Below, one piece after another: positions 8,289 to 17,506 of a DNA stretch of 64,000 nucleotides. A program made the translations under genes and the position numbers. The number at the start of each line of letters is the position of its first letter. The stretch's first letter is position 1. The notes under the pieces were generated by a model. It did not search any database. It saw only the letters and a program-made list of their open reading frames with translations, and was not told the origin of the DNA. Origin of the DNA: Paenibacillus sp. FSL H3-0469 (GTDB lineage: Bacteria; Bacillota; Bacilli; Paenibacillales; Paenibacillaceae); assembly GCF_038051945.1 (NCBI RefSeq), contig NZ_CP150302.1:6324001-6388000 (forward strand), given 5' to 3'.

Positions 8289-9338
8289 CTAATGAGCTGC
8301 CCCGCCCACCGGCAGCTTAATCGTGAACGCCGAGCCCTGGCCCGGCTCGCTGCGCACCTCGATGGTGCCTTTGCTCAGGCTGATGATGCGCGCGGCCAGC
8401 GGCAGGCCGAGGCCGTTGCCTCCGGCGGAGCGGGCGGGGTCGCCCTGGTAGAACTTCTCGAAGATGTGCTTGCGCACCTTCGGGGTCATGCCGATGCCGG
8501 TGTCCGCGATGACCACCGAGATCCAGGTCCCGTCCGAGTGGAGCGCGACCGAGATCATCCCGCCCTCCGGCGTGAACTTGATCGCATTGCCCAGCACATT
8601 AAGCCACACCTGCATCATCAGCTCTTCGTTGCCATAATACCGCTGCTCATCCAGCTCAATGTCCAGATTCAGCTGCTTGGCGGCCCAGAGGGATTCCAGC
8701 AGCAGCAGTGCCTGGCGGAGCTGCTCGTCCAGCGGATATTCGGCCAGCTCTGAGAGCATCTCCTGGTTCTCCAGCTTGGAGATCTTGAGGATGTTACCGG
8801 ACAGATTAGACAGCTGCCGTGAGCTCTCGATAATCATTCCGGTGTATTCGTCATGCTCCTCCTTGCTCAGATTCTCCTCCTGCAGCAGCATGGCGTACCC
8901 TTCAATCGCTGCAATAGGCGTCTTAAATTCGTGAGACACATTCACGACGAAGTCATTGCGCAGGGTCTCGATGCTGCGCAGCTCCTGGACCATCAGATTG
9001 AAGTGATGTGCCACTTCACTGATCTCATCTACACGGTGCGACTCATTCAGGTAGATGTCGAAGTTGCCCTTGGCGATTTCTTTGGCAGCACGGCTGAAGT
9101 CTGTGATCGGGGCCAGAATTTTTTTGCCGACCATAATACTAATCGTAGTCCCGATGACCAGACTGAACAGCATCGTAGTCAGCAGGGGCGGGAACATATT
9201 GCGGTGCCCTATCGTATTATGCCCCACGCGGATATATAAGAAGGCCAGAGCAGACAGAATTACGACGAAGAATAGAATAATCACGAATACCATCGATACG
9301 AAATACCACCACAAGCCTCTATTGTTCCCCCGGATCAT
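8289..9338 (-). CDS. Sensor histidine kinase with short extracytoplasmic loop
   Basis: HisKA-type kinase of 349 aa. TM1 (about 11-37) and TM2 (about 53-72) are separated by only about 15 residues (RVGHNTIGHRNMFPP), so there is no room for an external sensor domain. Next come a HAMP region, an H box (VNVSHEFKTP), an N box (NVLGNAIKFT), a G1 motif (IADTGIGM) and a G2 motif (GNGLGLPLA). The ATG overlaps the regulator stop by 4 nt. Short-loop kinases next to ABC transporters often sense envelope damage or antimicrobial peptides through the transporter; here that is inference from architecture and context. Confidence 0.92.
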   Translation of the reverse strand: MIRGNNRGLWWYFVSMVFVIILFFVVILSALAFLYIRVGHNTIGHRNMFPPLLTTMLFSLVIGTTISIMVGKKILAPITDFSRAAKEIAKGNFDIYLNESHRVDEISEVAHHFNLMVQELRSIETLRNDFVVNVSHEFKTPIAAIEGYAMLLQEENLSKEEHDEYTGMIIESSRQLSNLSGNILKISKLENQEMLSELAEYPLDEQLRQALLLLESLWAAKQLNLDIELDEQRYYGNEELMMQVWLNVLGNAIKFTPEGGMISVALHSDGTWISVVIADTGIGMTPKVRKHIFEKFYQGDPARSAGGNGLGLPLAARIISLSKGTIEVRSEPGQGSAFTIKLPVGGAAH

Positions 9339-10009
9339 CCCCGCTTCACCGCCTTATAGCCCAGCCCTCTGACCGTAACAATCTCGAAATCCGCACTGTT
9401 CCGGAAACGCTCCCGCAGCCGGTTAATGTGGACTACCACCGTATGCTCATCCGACTCGGAGTCCATCCCCCAGATTTCATCCATGAGCTGCTGCTTGGTG
9501 AAAATTTTATTCGGGTAAGAGATCATTTTATAGAGGAGATAGAATTCTTTCTGCGGCAGCACGATGCTCTCAGGCCCCTGAATCACGGTTAACGTATCAT
9601 AGTCCAGCACGGTATGGCCCCATTCGATTTTGCGTTCACTGATGATTTTGGCCCGGCGCAGCAGCGCCCCGACACGCAGGATCATCTCATTCACATTGAC
9701 CGGCTTGACCATATAATCATCGATGCCAACGAGGAAGCCCTGCTGCTTATCGGCAAAAGTCTCCCGTGCCGTCACCATCAGGACCGGAAGCTGGCTGTTG
9801 TTGTCCCGGAGCATCCGTGTCAGCTCAAAGCCGTCCATCACAGGCATCATAATATCGCAGATCATCAGATCGATGTATTCCTTATCCAGCATCTCCAGCG
9901 CATCCTCGCCATTCATAGCCGGAACCGCGCGGTAGCCGTGCCTGGTCAGTACAGTGCAGAAGAGCTGCCGCAGCTTGGCGTCGTCCTCCACTACAAGAAT
10001 AGTAAACAT
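9335..10009 (-). CDS. OmpR-family response regulator
   Basis: Regulator of 224 aa with an N-terminal receiver (acidic pair in VVEDD; phospho-acceptor Asp52 in MICDIMMP; Lys in MVKPVN) and a C-terminal winged helix (LPQKEFYLLYKM ... HTVVVHINRLRERF ... VRGLGYKA). GGAGGAG lies about 7 nt before ATG 10009. First gene of a two-gene operon with the kinase and divergent from the ABC transporter at 10225, which is its probable target. Confidence 0.94.
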   Translation of the reverse strand: MFTILVVEDDAKLRQLFCTVLTRHGYRAVPAMNGEDALEMLDKEYIDLMICDIMMPVMDGFELTRMLRDNNSQLPVLMVTARETFADKQQGFLVGIDDYMVKPVNVNEMILRVGALLRRAKIISERKIEWGHTVLDYDTLTVIQGPESIVLPQKEFYLLYKMISYPNKIFTKQQLMDEIWGMDSESDEHTVVVHINRLRERFRNSADFEIVTVRGLGYKAVKRG

Positions 10010-10117
10010 AGATTCTCCTCCTGGAACGGTTCCATGTAATAGAACGTATAGCTTGTATAGATGTTTTGCGGATTCTTCCAGTATACCTCATGAAGATCAA
10101 CTTAATCTCAACCGGGA

Positions 10118-10129
10118 GTTTAGGTTTAG
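10118..10129 (+). promoter_or_regulatory. Tandem hexamer, candidate regulator site
   Basis: GTTTAGGTTTAG is two abutting GTTTAG hexamers, 15 bp upstream of a TATACT -10-like box (10145-10150) in front of the ABC gene. OmpR-type regulators bind direct repeats; assignment to the adjacent regulator is inference. Confidence 0.35.
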
Positions 10130-10224
10130 TTTATATTGGACGATTATACTGGGGAACAGCAGGACAGGAAGTACGAAGCACATACAGAGAATAAGAGTAT
10201 AGGAATGGAAAGGGAGACTGGACA

Positions 10225-12603
10225 ATGCTGCAATTAAAAAACATCACCAAGAGCTATAAGACCGGCGAATTCACTCAAGTCGCACTGGATAAAGTAAATC
10301 TCAATTTCAGAGAAAGTGAGTTCGTTGCGATTCTGGGCCAGAGCGGCTCAGGCAAGACCACGCTGCTCAACATCGTCGGCGGACTGGATCAGTATGACAG
10401 CGGAGAGCTGATCATTAACGGCCAATCGACAGAGCGCTTCAAGGACAGCGAGTGGGATGCGTACCGGAATAACAGTGTCGGCTTTATTTTTCAGAGCTAT
10501 AATCTGATCTCACACTTAAGCATCACGGACAACGTGGAGATGGGGATGACGCTCAGCGGGGTATCTTCAGCCGAGAAGCACCGTAAGGCGCTGGAGGTAC
10601 TGGAGAAGGTTGGCCTTAAGGATCATGTGCACAAAAAGCCGAACCAGCTCTCCGGCGGACAGATGCAGCGTGTAGCCATTGCCCGGGCGCTCGCGAACAA
10701 TCCCGATATTATCCTGGCCGATGAGCCTACCGGGGCCCTGGATTCGGAGACGAGTGAGCAGATCATGGAGCTGATTAAGACCATTGCCGAGGATAAGCTC
10801 GTCATTATGGTTACCCATAACCCGGAGCTGGCGGAGAATTATGCAGACCGTGTCATCCGCTTCTCGGACGGACATGCCATCTCGGACAGCAACCCGCTGG
10901 CTACGCAGAAGACCTCAAGTGCGTACAAGCTGAAGCAGACAAGCATGAGCTTCCTCACCGCCCTCAAGTTATCCGGCAAAAACATTGCCACCAAGAAATG
11001 GCGCACGGGATTGACCGCTTTTGCCTCCAGTATCGGAATTATCGGTATTGCTCTGATTCTGTCCCTGTCCAATGGCTTCGACAAACAGATCAGCTCCTAT
11101 GAGACCGGGGCCTTATCCAACTTCCCGGTTTCCATCAACCAGACAGCGATCAACTTGCAGAATGCGGGCCCTCCCGGCAAAGAAGCCACGGAGCTTACCG
11201 CATACCCAGCAGAGAAGAAGCTCTACCCGTATGACCCTACTGTCAACTCCGCTATGCATGTGAATGTGCTGACTAAGGAGTATATGCAGTATCTGGACGG
11301 GATTGATCCTAAGCTGCTGGACGGCGTGTCGTACACCCGCAGTGTGAAGATGAACATGCTGGTCAAGGATGGGGATAAGGCAGTGGCCCTGGATACCAGC
11401 AAAATCACCGTGGCTCCGTATCCCAGCAAACAGGATAGTGCTTCGGGAAGCTACCTGGAGCAGTACTATGACCTGCTGGAAGGAACCTTCCCTGCAGAGA
11501 AGACAGATCTGGTGCTCATCGTGGATCAATACAACCGTATGACCAAGGCGGAAGTGGATGCGCTCGGGCTGGACTATGAAGCCAAGAGCATCAATCTGAG
11601 CGATCTGGTCGGCAAGCCGGTGAAGCTGATCATGAACAACGATTATTATAAAAAGAACGGCGAACAGTTCGTGGTCAATGCTCCAGGCGGGAATATGAAT
11701 GATCTTTACGACAGCCCTAAGGCGGTTACGCTTAAAATTGCTGGTGTGCTGCGCGCACAGGAAGGGTCGAGAATCTCAACGCTGTCGCCCGGTCTGGTCT
11801 ACTCCGACGAGCTGGCGGCCTCCTTCATTGCTGATGCGAAGGAATCCGAGATTGTCCTGGCCCAAGAGAAGGCAGATATCAATGTGTTAACGGGACAGGG
11901 GCTGTCGGATGGCCTTACAGGCTCGGGTTCAACCGGCCCGATGGGCGGGTCTGCTATGATGAACGCGGGACAGGCTGCTGCTGCCGGTATGGCTTCTCCC
12001 ACGAAGGAGAATGCGCTTGCCACTCTGGGGGCTACCGATATCCCGACAGCAGTCTCACTGTATCCGATTGATTTCAGTGCGAAGGAATCCGTAAATGCTT
12101 ATCTGGACAAATGGAATGAAGGCAAAGCGGCAGAGGATCAGGTGCAATATACTGACCTTGCAGCGATTGTGACGAATATTTCCGGCGGAATTATGGACGG
12201 GATTACGATGGTGCTGATTGCTTTTGCGGCGATTTCTCTGGTGGTATCCCTGATCATGATTGCGATCATTACGTATATTTCCGTGATGGAACGTACGAAG
12301 GAGATCGGCGTATTGCGTGCACTGGGTGCCCGTAAGAAGGATATCACGCGGGTGTTCAATGCCGAGACCTTCATTATCGGGGCTTGCTCAGGGATTCTGG
12401 GCATCGGCATCACTTATCTGCTGACCATCCCGGTCAATGCGGTCCTCTACAACCTGACGGAGCTGAAAAATGTCGCCCAGCTGAATCCGCTCCACGCGCT
12501 CATTCTGGGTGTCATCAGCGTGCTGCTGACCATGCTCGGCGGTGCTATCCCGGCCAAAATGGCGGCGAAGAAGGACCCGGTGGCTGCCCTGCGCAGTGAA
12601 TAA
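10225..12603 (+). CDS. ABC transporter, ATPase-permease fusion (MacB/FtsX type)
   Basis: 792-aa protein. ATPase domain about 1-230: Walker A GQSGSGKT (38-45), signature LSGGQ (from 142), Walker B ILADEP (Asp166, Glu167), H-loop VTHNPE. Then a first TM (about 268-288), a large extracytoplasmic region (about 290-650) and three TMs at the C-terminus (about 652-785) with the FtsX/MacB-like ERTKEIGVLRALGA motif. Such proteins work as mechanotransmission or efflux transporters rather than importers. The divergent short-loop kinase and OmpR-type regulator suggest a peptide or cell-wall stress response. RBS AAGGGAGA precedes ATG 10225. Confidence 0.93.
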   Translation: MLQLKNITKSYKTGEFTQVALDKVNLNFRESEFVAILGQSGSGKTTLLNIVGGLDQYDSGELIINGQSTERFKDSEWDAYRNNSVGFIFQSYNLISHLSITDNVEMGMTLSGVSSAEKHRKALEVLEKVGLKDHVHKKPNQLSGGQMQRVAIARALANNPDIILADEPTGALDSETSEQIMELIKTIAEDKLVIMVTHNPELAENYADRVIRFSDGHAISDSNPLATQKTSSAYKLKQTSMSFLTALKLSGKNIATKKWRTGLTAFASSIGIIGIALILSLSNGFDKQISSYETGALSNFPVSINQTAINLQNAGPPGKEATELTAYPAEKKLYPYDPTVNSAMHVNVLTKEYMQYLDGIDPKLLDGVSYTRSVKMNMLVKDGDKAVALDTSKITVAPYPSKQDSASGSYLEQYYDLLEGTFPAEKTDLVLIVDQYNRMTKAEVDALGLDYEAKSINLSDLVGKPVKLIMNNDYYKKNGEQFVVNAPGGNMNDLYDSPKAVTLKIAGVLRAQEGSRISTLSPGLVYSDELAASFIADAKESEIVLAQEKADINVLTGQGLSDGLTGSGSTGPMGGSAMMNAGQAAAAGMASPTKENALATLGATDIPTAVSLYPIDFSAKESVNAYLDKWNEGKAAEDQVQYTDLAAIVTNISGGIMDGITMVLIAFAAISLVVSLIMIAIITYISVMERTKEIGVLRALGARKKDITRVFNAETFIIGACSGILGIGITYLLTIPVNAVLYNLTELKNVAQLNPLHALILGVISVLLTMLGGAIPAKMAAKKDPVAALRSE

Positions 12604-12640
12604 CGGGCCGTAGTCCAGATCCGCCAGACTGAAATGACGA

Positions 12641-12671
12641 AGAACCAAGGGAATCCGTTCCTTTGGTTCTT
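12641..12671 (+). terminator. Terminator after the ABC transporter
   Basis: AGAACCAAGGGAA (12641-12653) and TTCCTTTGGTTCT pair over 13 positions with one G-U pair; a T-rich stretch follows. Confidence 0.7.
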
Positions 12672-12781
12672 TCTGCATTCTATTTTGCAAGAAAAATTGC
12701 CATAGATCACAGACAAATAGGGAGATAGTGGGATAAAATAACAGGAAATAGAGATTTAATCATATACCCAGGAGGGATCAA

Positions 12782-13123
12782 ATGAAGACCAGAGGCAAGT
12801 TGCAGGTCATTGCGGGTTTTCTTATGCTGGCGCTAATTATTACCTTGCACGATGTGCTAGAGAATCAGAATCTGAGAATCGTATTATCGATCACTGTAGC
12901 GGTAGCCGCTGCTTATTTTCTGTCCAAAATCAGTCTCCCGCAGCAGGTATCCGGCAGAACGATAACGGTAGGATTGGTGTCACTGCTGGGATTCACTTGC
13001 GTGTACCATGTTCTACTGTCCCTAGCGCTGGAGCAAAGTATATTCGCTAATTATTTTTGGGTTTTCTTATGCGTCATTTACCTGTTAATCTGGATGCGTG
13101 CCCGGCTAAGTCCCTCAAAATAA
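12782..13123 (+). CDS. Small hypothetical membrane protein
   Basis: 113 aa with about four hydrophobic segments (about 8-22, 31-47, 59-81, 86-104) and a basic C-terminus. The RBS AGGAGGG sits about 5 nt before ATG 12782, so it is very likely translated. I recognise no family motif. It stands alone between a terminator and a convergent gene. Confidence 0.75.
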   Translation: MKTRGKLQVIAGFLMLALIITLHDVLENQNLRIVLSITVAVAAAYFLSKISLPQQVSGRTITVGLVSLLGFTCVYHVLLSLALEQSIFANYFWVFLCVIYLLIWMRARLSPSK

Positions 13124-13167
13124 CAGCCGCCGCTTGCATTGGGAGTAGCCGGAGCAGCAGTCTGGGA

Positions 13168-13458
13168 TTACTCCGCAGAAGGCAGCTGGGCGCGCAGCGT
13201 TTTCTTTTTATTAATCTCCTTGGACAGCTCTAACTGCTGCTGGGAGATTTTTTTGAGTTCAGCCTGCAGCTTGGTGATGCGGCTCATTTTACTGCTGAGG
13301 GAGCTTGGGGATGAGCTTAGCTTGCAGTCCTTTTCCAGCTGGTTGATCTTGAGCTTGGTCTTTCGGGTCTTCTTCTGCAGCTCTGTAATACCGGCTTCCA
13401 TCTCTGCGATCTCCTGGTTTAAACGATCCAGCACCGGTCTTGTGAAATTAATTGCCAT
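13168..13458 (-). CDS. Small coiled-coil hypothetical protein
   Basis: 96 aa, highly charged and almost entirely helical, with heptad-like spacing of Leu/Ile (LNQEIAEMEAGITELQKK and later ISQQQLELSKEINKK). No catalytic motif, signal or membrane segment. AAGAGGTG precedes the ATG by about 5 nt. Function unknown; it could be a cytoplasmic structural or partner protein. Confidence 0.65.
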   Translation of the reverse strand: MAINFTRPVLDRLNQEIAEMEAGITELQKKTRKTKLKINQLEKDCKLSSSPSSLSSKMSRITKLQAELKKISQQQLELSKEINKKKTLRAQLPSAE

Positions 13459-13541
13459 TCGGGCACCTCTTACTTTTCTTAAAATATAATAAGCAGTCAG
13501 GATATCATTGTACTATAAGCGCCAGGTATATGCGAGATGTG

Positions 13542-13579
13542 GAAGAAGACCCATGGAGTGCGCTCCGCGGGTCTTCTTC
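13542..13579. terminator. Long perfect stem-loop between two minus-strand genes
   Basis: GAAGAAGACCC (13542-13552) pairs perfectly with GGGTCTTCTTC (13569-13579); an inner GGAG/CTCC pair extends the hairpin. It lies downstream of the MFS stop. No clear T run on the minus strand. Confidence 0.55.
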
Positions 13580-13620
13580 TATATGCAGCCTATGAATTAG
13601 CAAAGCATCAGGCGCTCTCC

Positions 13621-15114
13621 TTAGATTTCCTCGGCGACAACAGCTGGCTGCTTCAGGGCCGGTTCCTTGGCCTGACCCACCTGCTTAATGAAGAAGGAGA
13701 GGAAGAGCCCGATAATCCCGATGCCCACGATAACCAGATAGGAATCGTTGATGCCCTGGATGGAAGCCTCCATTATCATATGCTGCTGAGTCTCGCCGGC
13801 AGTTCCGCCGCTGGACATAATATCCTGGAAGTGAGTGGCGGTACGGCTGGTCATCACGGTGACCAGCAGAGAAGTGCCTACTGCGCCGGCAACCTGTCTT
13901 ACGGTATTGGAGATCGCTGTGCCATGTGAATTCAGCCTGGAGGGCAGTTGATTCAGCCCGAGGGTCTGAATAGGCATCAGCAACAGGGCCATGCCAATCC
14001 GGCGGCCGGTAGACATCAGCATCAGATAACCGTAGCTTGTCGAGTCTGTAAGATTCACGAAGCTGAGCGTAGTCAGAATCGTGATCGTCAGGCCGATAAT
14101 GGCGAGCCATTTCGCTCCGAAGCGGTCGAACAGCTTACCGGTGACTGGCATCAGTGCGCCCATAATGACTGCGCCGGGCAACAGCAGCAGGCCGGACTCC
14201 ATAGCGGTGAAGCCGCGGGCATTCTGCAGATAGAGCGGCAGCAGCATCATATCCGCATACATCACAATCGTAACCGCCACACTGATAACGGTGGTCAAGG
14301 AGAACATATTATATTGGAAGGCCCGCAGATCCAGCAGCGGGCTCCCGGAAGTGAGCTGCTTCCATATGAATAATCCAAGCGATATAGCGCCTGCGGCCAG
14401 CGACAATAACACCTCTGCACTGGACCAGCCAGCACTGGCTGCCCGGCTGAAGCCGTAGAGCAGGGTACCGAATCCAATGGTCGACAGGATCACGCTGGTG
14501 ATGTCGATTTTGGGAAAAGAACGCTCAGCCACATTTTTCAGATAAATAAAACCGCATACGATGACTATAACCGTGAGCGGAAGCATGCCGTAGAACATCA
14601 TCTCCCATGAATAACGTTCCATAATATATCCAGCCAGAGTAGGGCCAATGGCTGGGGCAAAGATAATGGCCAGCCCGACCATCCCCATGGCGGCGCCTCT
14701 TTTTTCACGCGGGAAGAGGGTCAAAATAACCTGGGTAAGCAGCGGCATAATAATGCCGGCACCGGCAGCCTGAATCATCCGTCCGGTAAGCAGCACCGGG
14801 AAGCTGCCTGCGAGCGCCGATACAAGGGTACCCGTGAAGAAAATAAACATCGAGGTCTGGAACAGCTCCCGTGTAGTGAAGCGCTGCATCAGATAGGCCG
14901 TAATGGGAATCAGTACACCGTTAACCAGCATATAGCCGGTAGTGAGCCACTGGGCCGTGGCCGCTGTAATATTGAAGTCATGCATAAGCTCCGGTGTAGC
15001 CACGCTCATGATGGTCTGATTCAGCGTAGCCAGAAAGGCACCGAGAATCATTACGAAAAGAATAGGTCCCTTGGAAATGGACGGAACTTCTTGGCTTGCT
15101 GTCTTGTTACTCAC
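13621..15114 (-). CDS. MFS multidrug exporter, DHA2 (EmrB/QacA) type
   Basis: 497-aa protein with about 14 hydrophobic segments. Diagnostic features are the TM1 motif LATLNQTIMSVATPEL, WLTTGYML, the antiporter motif C (GPTLAGYIMERYSW) and the DHA2 tail. I chose GTG 15114 because AAAGGA lies 9 nt upstream; a TTG at 15132 would overlap that RBS. It is divergent from a TetR gene 236 bp away, the usual layout for a drug-inducible pump. Expected function: proton-driven efflux of hydrophobic compounds. Confidence 0.92.
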   Translation of the reverse strand: MSNKTASQEVPSISKGPILFVMILGAFLATLNQTIMSVATPELMHDFNITAATAQWLTTGYMLVNGVLIPITAYLMQRFTTRELFQTSMFIFFTGTLVSALAGSFPVLLTGRMIQAAGAGIIMPLLTQVILTLFPREKRGAAMGMVGLAIIFAPAIGPTLAGYIMERYSWEMMFYGMLPLTVIVIVCGFIYLKNVAERSFPKIDITSVILSTIGFGTLLYGFSRAASAGWSSAEVLLSLAAGAISLGLFIWKQLTSGSPLLDLRAFQYNMFSLTTVISVAVTIVMYADMMLLPLYLQNARGFTAMESGLLLLPGAVIMGALMPVTGKLFDRFGAKWLAIIGLTITILTTLSFVNLTDSTSYGYLMLMSTGRRIGMALLLMPIQTLGLNQLPSRLNSHGTAISNTVRQVAGAVGTSLLVTVMTSRTATHFQDIMSSGGTAGETQQHMIMEASIQGINDSYLVIVGIGIIGLFLSFFIKQVGQAKEPALKQPAVVAEEI

Positions 15115-15153
15115 TATTCTCCATCCTTTCAAACCGCCAACTCATGGACTAAA

Positions 15154-15182
15154 TTTACAATGTGTCGTATAGTTTACAATGT
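15154..15182. promoter_or_regulatory. Candidate TetR operator, direct repeats
   Basis: TTTACAATGT occurs at 15154-15163 and again at 15173-15182, a 19-bp period, between the divergent MFS and TetR genes. Placement near the MFS start suits a repressor site; a consensus TTGACA at 15249-15254 may belong to the tetR promoter. Inference only. Confidence 0.4.
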
Positions 15183-15350
15183 ATAAAGTAGATTATAAAT
15201 GAAAATTTCATGTAATCAAGCAACGATTTCCGGGAAAATGTAATTTAGTTGACACTTAGAGGATATGTGTAGTGTATGTGGTTGAAAAACGACACTTTAG
15301 ACTGAAATTGTAGCCTGCCCTTAGACGGCAGCAGATTGGAGAGACCAGAA

Positions 15351-15932
15351 ATGACAAATCCGGCCCAGCGGACAGATCCGCGCGTTCTTCGTACACGCCA
15401 ATTCCTCAAAGAGGCTCTGATTGAACTGATGGAAGAGATGAGCATTGAGAAAATCACCGTCAACCGCCTTGCACAGCGGGCCCAAATTAACCGTGTGACC
15501 TTCTATCTGCATTACCGGGATATTCCGGATATGCTGGAGAAAATGGCGGATGATATGGCTGAGGAGGTTCTGGAGGTGGTGAGAGCGGATACGGACTTTA
15601 CGGAAGCTGCACAAGAAGAGAAGTGGCCGATGCTGGAGCACCTGCTTGTGCATATTGCCGAGAACGCCAAATTCTACAAAATCGTACTTACGTCGCGCAA
15701 GAGTACGATATTTACCGACCGGCTTTTTAAACTGATGGCAGACATTATTTCTGCACGGGTGGAGAGCAGGGTTACCGCGCATGAGGCTTCGGAACCAACG
15801 GTGCAGAAGGATATCGCTGTGTGGTACGGCTCGGCGGCCCTCATTGGTACCATCATCGCCTGGCTTCGGGAGGACATGCCGTATACACCGCAGTATCTGG
15901 CGAAACAGATTACTTCACTGCGGGCGAATTAA
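15351..15932 (+). CDS. TetR-family regulator
   Basis: 193 aa. The N-terminal TetR helix-turn-helix is about 12-58 (VNRLAQRAQINRVTFYLHYR); the C-terminal half is a ligand domain of the DhaS/TetR_C type (FYKIVLTSRKSTIFTDRLF). I chose ATG 15351, preceded by GGAGA, over an in-frame TTG at 15336. It likely represses itself and the divergent exporter. Confidence 0.88.
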   Translation: MTNPAQRTDPRVLRTRQFLKEALIELMEEMSIEKITVNRLAQRAQINRVTFYLHYRDIPDMLEKMADDMAEEVLEVVRADTDFTEAAQEEKWPMLEHLLVHIAENAKFYKIVLTSRKSTIFTDRLFKLMADIISARVESRVTAHEASEPTVQKDIAVWYGSAALIGTIIAWLREDMPYTPQYLAKQITSLRAN

Positions 15933-16055
15933 TTGCCCGATGCATTCCTTCTTGATGGATTCATAGGTCCAAGAGCAGCCAATCCCTCCCGCATATAAAT
16001 AGTAGGGACTACTATATATTCTGAAGCTATTTTTGATGGGATGGGGTGGTACGGG

Positions 16056-16883
16056 ATGAGGAGAAAGGCAGGACCGGCACGGAAGCGGGTGCTTCGCGCC
16101 AAGCGGCAGGCTGTTCCCGGAGTGAAGCGCAGAATCAAGGCACAGACGGTTGAATTTGCGGTGTTTGGTGACAGTCATGTGGGATATGGTAACAGCTTGA
16201 GCATCTTTAAGAGTCTTTTGCCTAAGGCGGTGAGCAACGGGAACAAACGGTTTATCATCTTCGGGGGAGATAATACCCAGGCGGGAGCGGATCACGGGAA
16301 TAACGCTAACGCCTACTATAAGGACTTCAAGGATACAGTGACTGCCACGCTGGGAAGCATCCCTTACAAGGCCTCTATAGGGAACTGGGAAGCCAGTACC
16401 CGGTCCTTGTTCACGCAGTATTTAGGGGCGGTGGCCGGACAGATGAATTTCCCGGGAACGCAGGGCAAGGTGAGATATGTGTGGCTGGATTGTGCGCTGG
16501 GCCAGTTCACACCGGCAAGCCTCAATCTGCTGCGTAATCTGGATGACAGGTATTTCTATATTATTGATTTCCACTGGCCGCTCCGGGTGCAGGGCATTAC
16601 GGTGGATTCCAGCCATGTGCTCAGCGCGGCCGAGACCTCCAAGTTCTTCACGGCCATTCCGGCAAAAGCCAGAGAGAAGGTGCTGGCGATCTTCACTCAT
16701 CATGGTCACAAATTCTACCGGAAGCTGAACAACATCTATCCCGGCTACACCAGAACCAAATTCTTCGTCACCGGATGCTCCGGGGACTACAAATGCAAGC
16801 CCGGCGGGAACATGGGGTACTATAATGCTACATTAACCAGCAGCGGGTCAGGCTACAAAGTCGAGGCTTTTATCGCGCACTGA
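16056..16883 (+). CDS. Calcineurin-like metallophosphoesterase, variant active site
   Basis: 275-aa protein with a basic 30-residue N-terminus and no clear signal peptide. Metallophosphoesterase motifs in order: GDSH (Asp39, His41), GGDN (Asp72, Asn73), GNWE (Asn110, Trp111) and THHGH. The metal ligands are kept, but Trp replaces the His of the usual GNH(D/E) motif, the residue that protonates the leaving group. ATG 16056 follows GGGGTGG; an ATG at 16041 has no RBS. A perfect 6-bp inverted repeat (TAGTAG-GGA-CTACTA, 16000-16014) lies just upstream. Substrate unknown. Confidence 0.82.
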   Translation: MRRKAGPARKRVLRAKRQAVPGVKRRIKAQTVEFAVFGDSHVGYGNSLSIFKSLLPKAVSNGNKRFIIFGGDNTQAGADHGNNANAYYKDFKDTVTATLGSIPYKASIGNWEASTRSLFTQYLGAVAGQMNFPGTQGKVRYVWLDCALGQFTPASLNLLRNLDDRYFYIIDFHWPLRVQGITVDSSHVLSAAETSKFFTAIPAKAREKVLAIFTHHGHKFYRKLNNIYPGYTRTKFFVTGCSGDYKCKPGGNMGYYNATLTSSGSGYKVEAFIAH

Positions 16884-17030
16884 GGGGCTAAGTGAATGAG
16901 GCATAGCGGCGGGAGAGTGTCGTGAAGACATTCTCTTTGTTTTTGGGCAGACGTCCTGAAGGAGAACTTGACAGCCCTTTCACAGGTTGGGTATGGTTGT
17001 CTGGTCAGCAGATAAAGGAGGCAGAACAGA

Positions 17031-17482
17031 ATGTCAGGATTACTTGGAAATCACTTCATGACACAGATTGGGATTCTGGTTCACGATATCGAGAAGGTGA
17101 GTCAGGCGTATGCAGACTTTTTCGGACTGGACAAGCCTCAGATCAGCATCACGGACACAGCCGATATTGCCCGGACGGAGTATAACGGCAGAGGACAGGG
17201 GCGCGGGCGAAGCTTGCATTTTTTGACATGGGGTCCTTGCAGCTAGAATTGATTGAACCGGATCATGAGCCGAGCACCTGGCGGGATTACCTGAATGAGC
17301 ACGGGGAAGGGGTTCACCATATTGCGTTCGTGGTAGAAGGTATGAAGGAGAAGATTATGCTGCTTGAAGGCAAGGGATTTCCGCTTCAGCAGAAGGGTGA
17401 ATATACCGGCGGACGGTATGCTTATATGGATACGTTCAAGGAATTGAAGGTAGTGCTGGAATTGCTGGAGAATGACAAATAG
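17031..17482 (+). pseudogene. VOC-family (glyoxalase/epimerase-like) gene with frameshift
   Basis: RBS AAAGGAGG precedes ATG 17031. The first frame reads MTQIGILVHDIEKVSQAYAD and continues to about ARTEYNGR (near 17190). The homologous remainder (ARAKLAFFDMGSLQLELIEP, then GVHHIAFVVEGM and the C-terminus) is in another frame. Adding one base near the G run at 17197-17200 would restore a 150-residue protein resembling single-domain methylmalonyl-CoA-epimerase-like VOC proteins. A real one-base deletion or an assembly error are both possible. The downstream SDR gene keeps its own RBS. Confidence 0.75.
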
Positions 17483-17506
17483 ACTTCAGACGGGAGGAAT
17501 TATAGA

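Noticed and set aside
16922..17185. GTG-started 87-codon frame before the VOC gene
   Set aside because: It is out of frame with the clearly conserved VOC sequence and has no good RBS.
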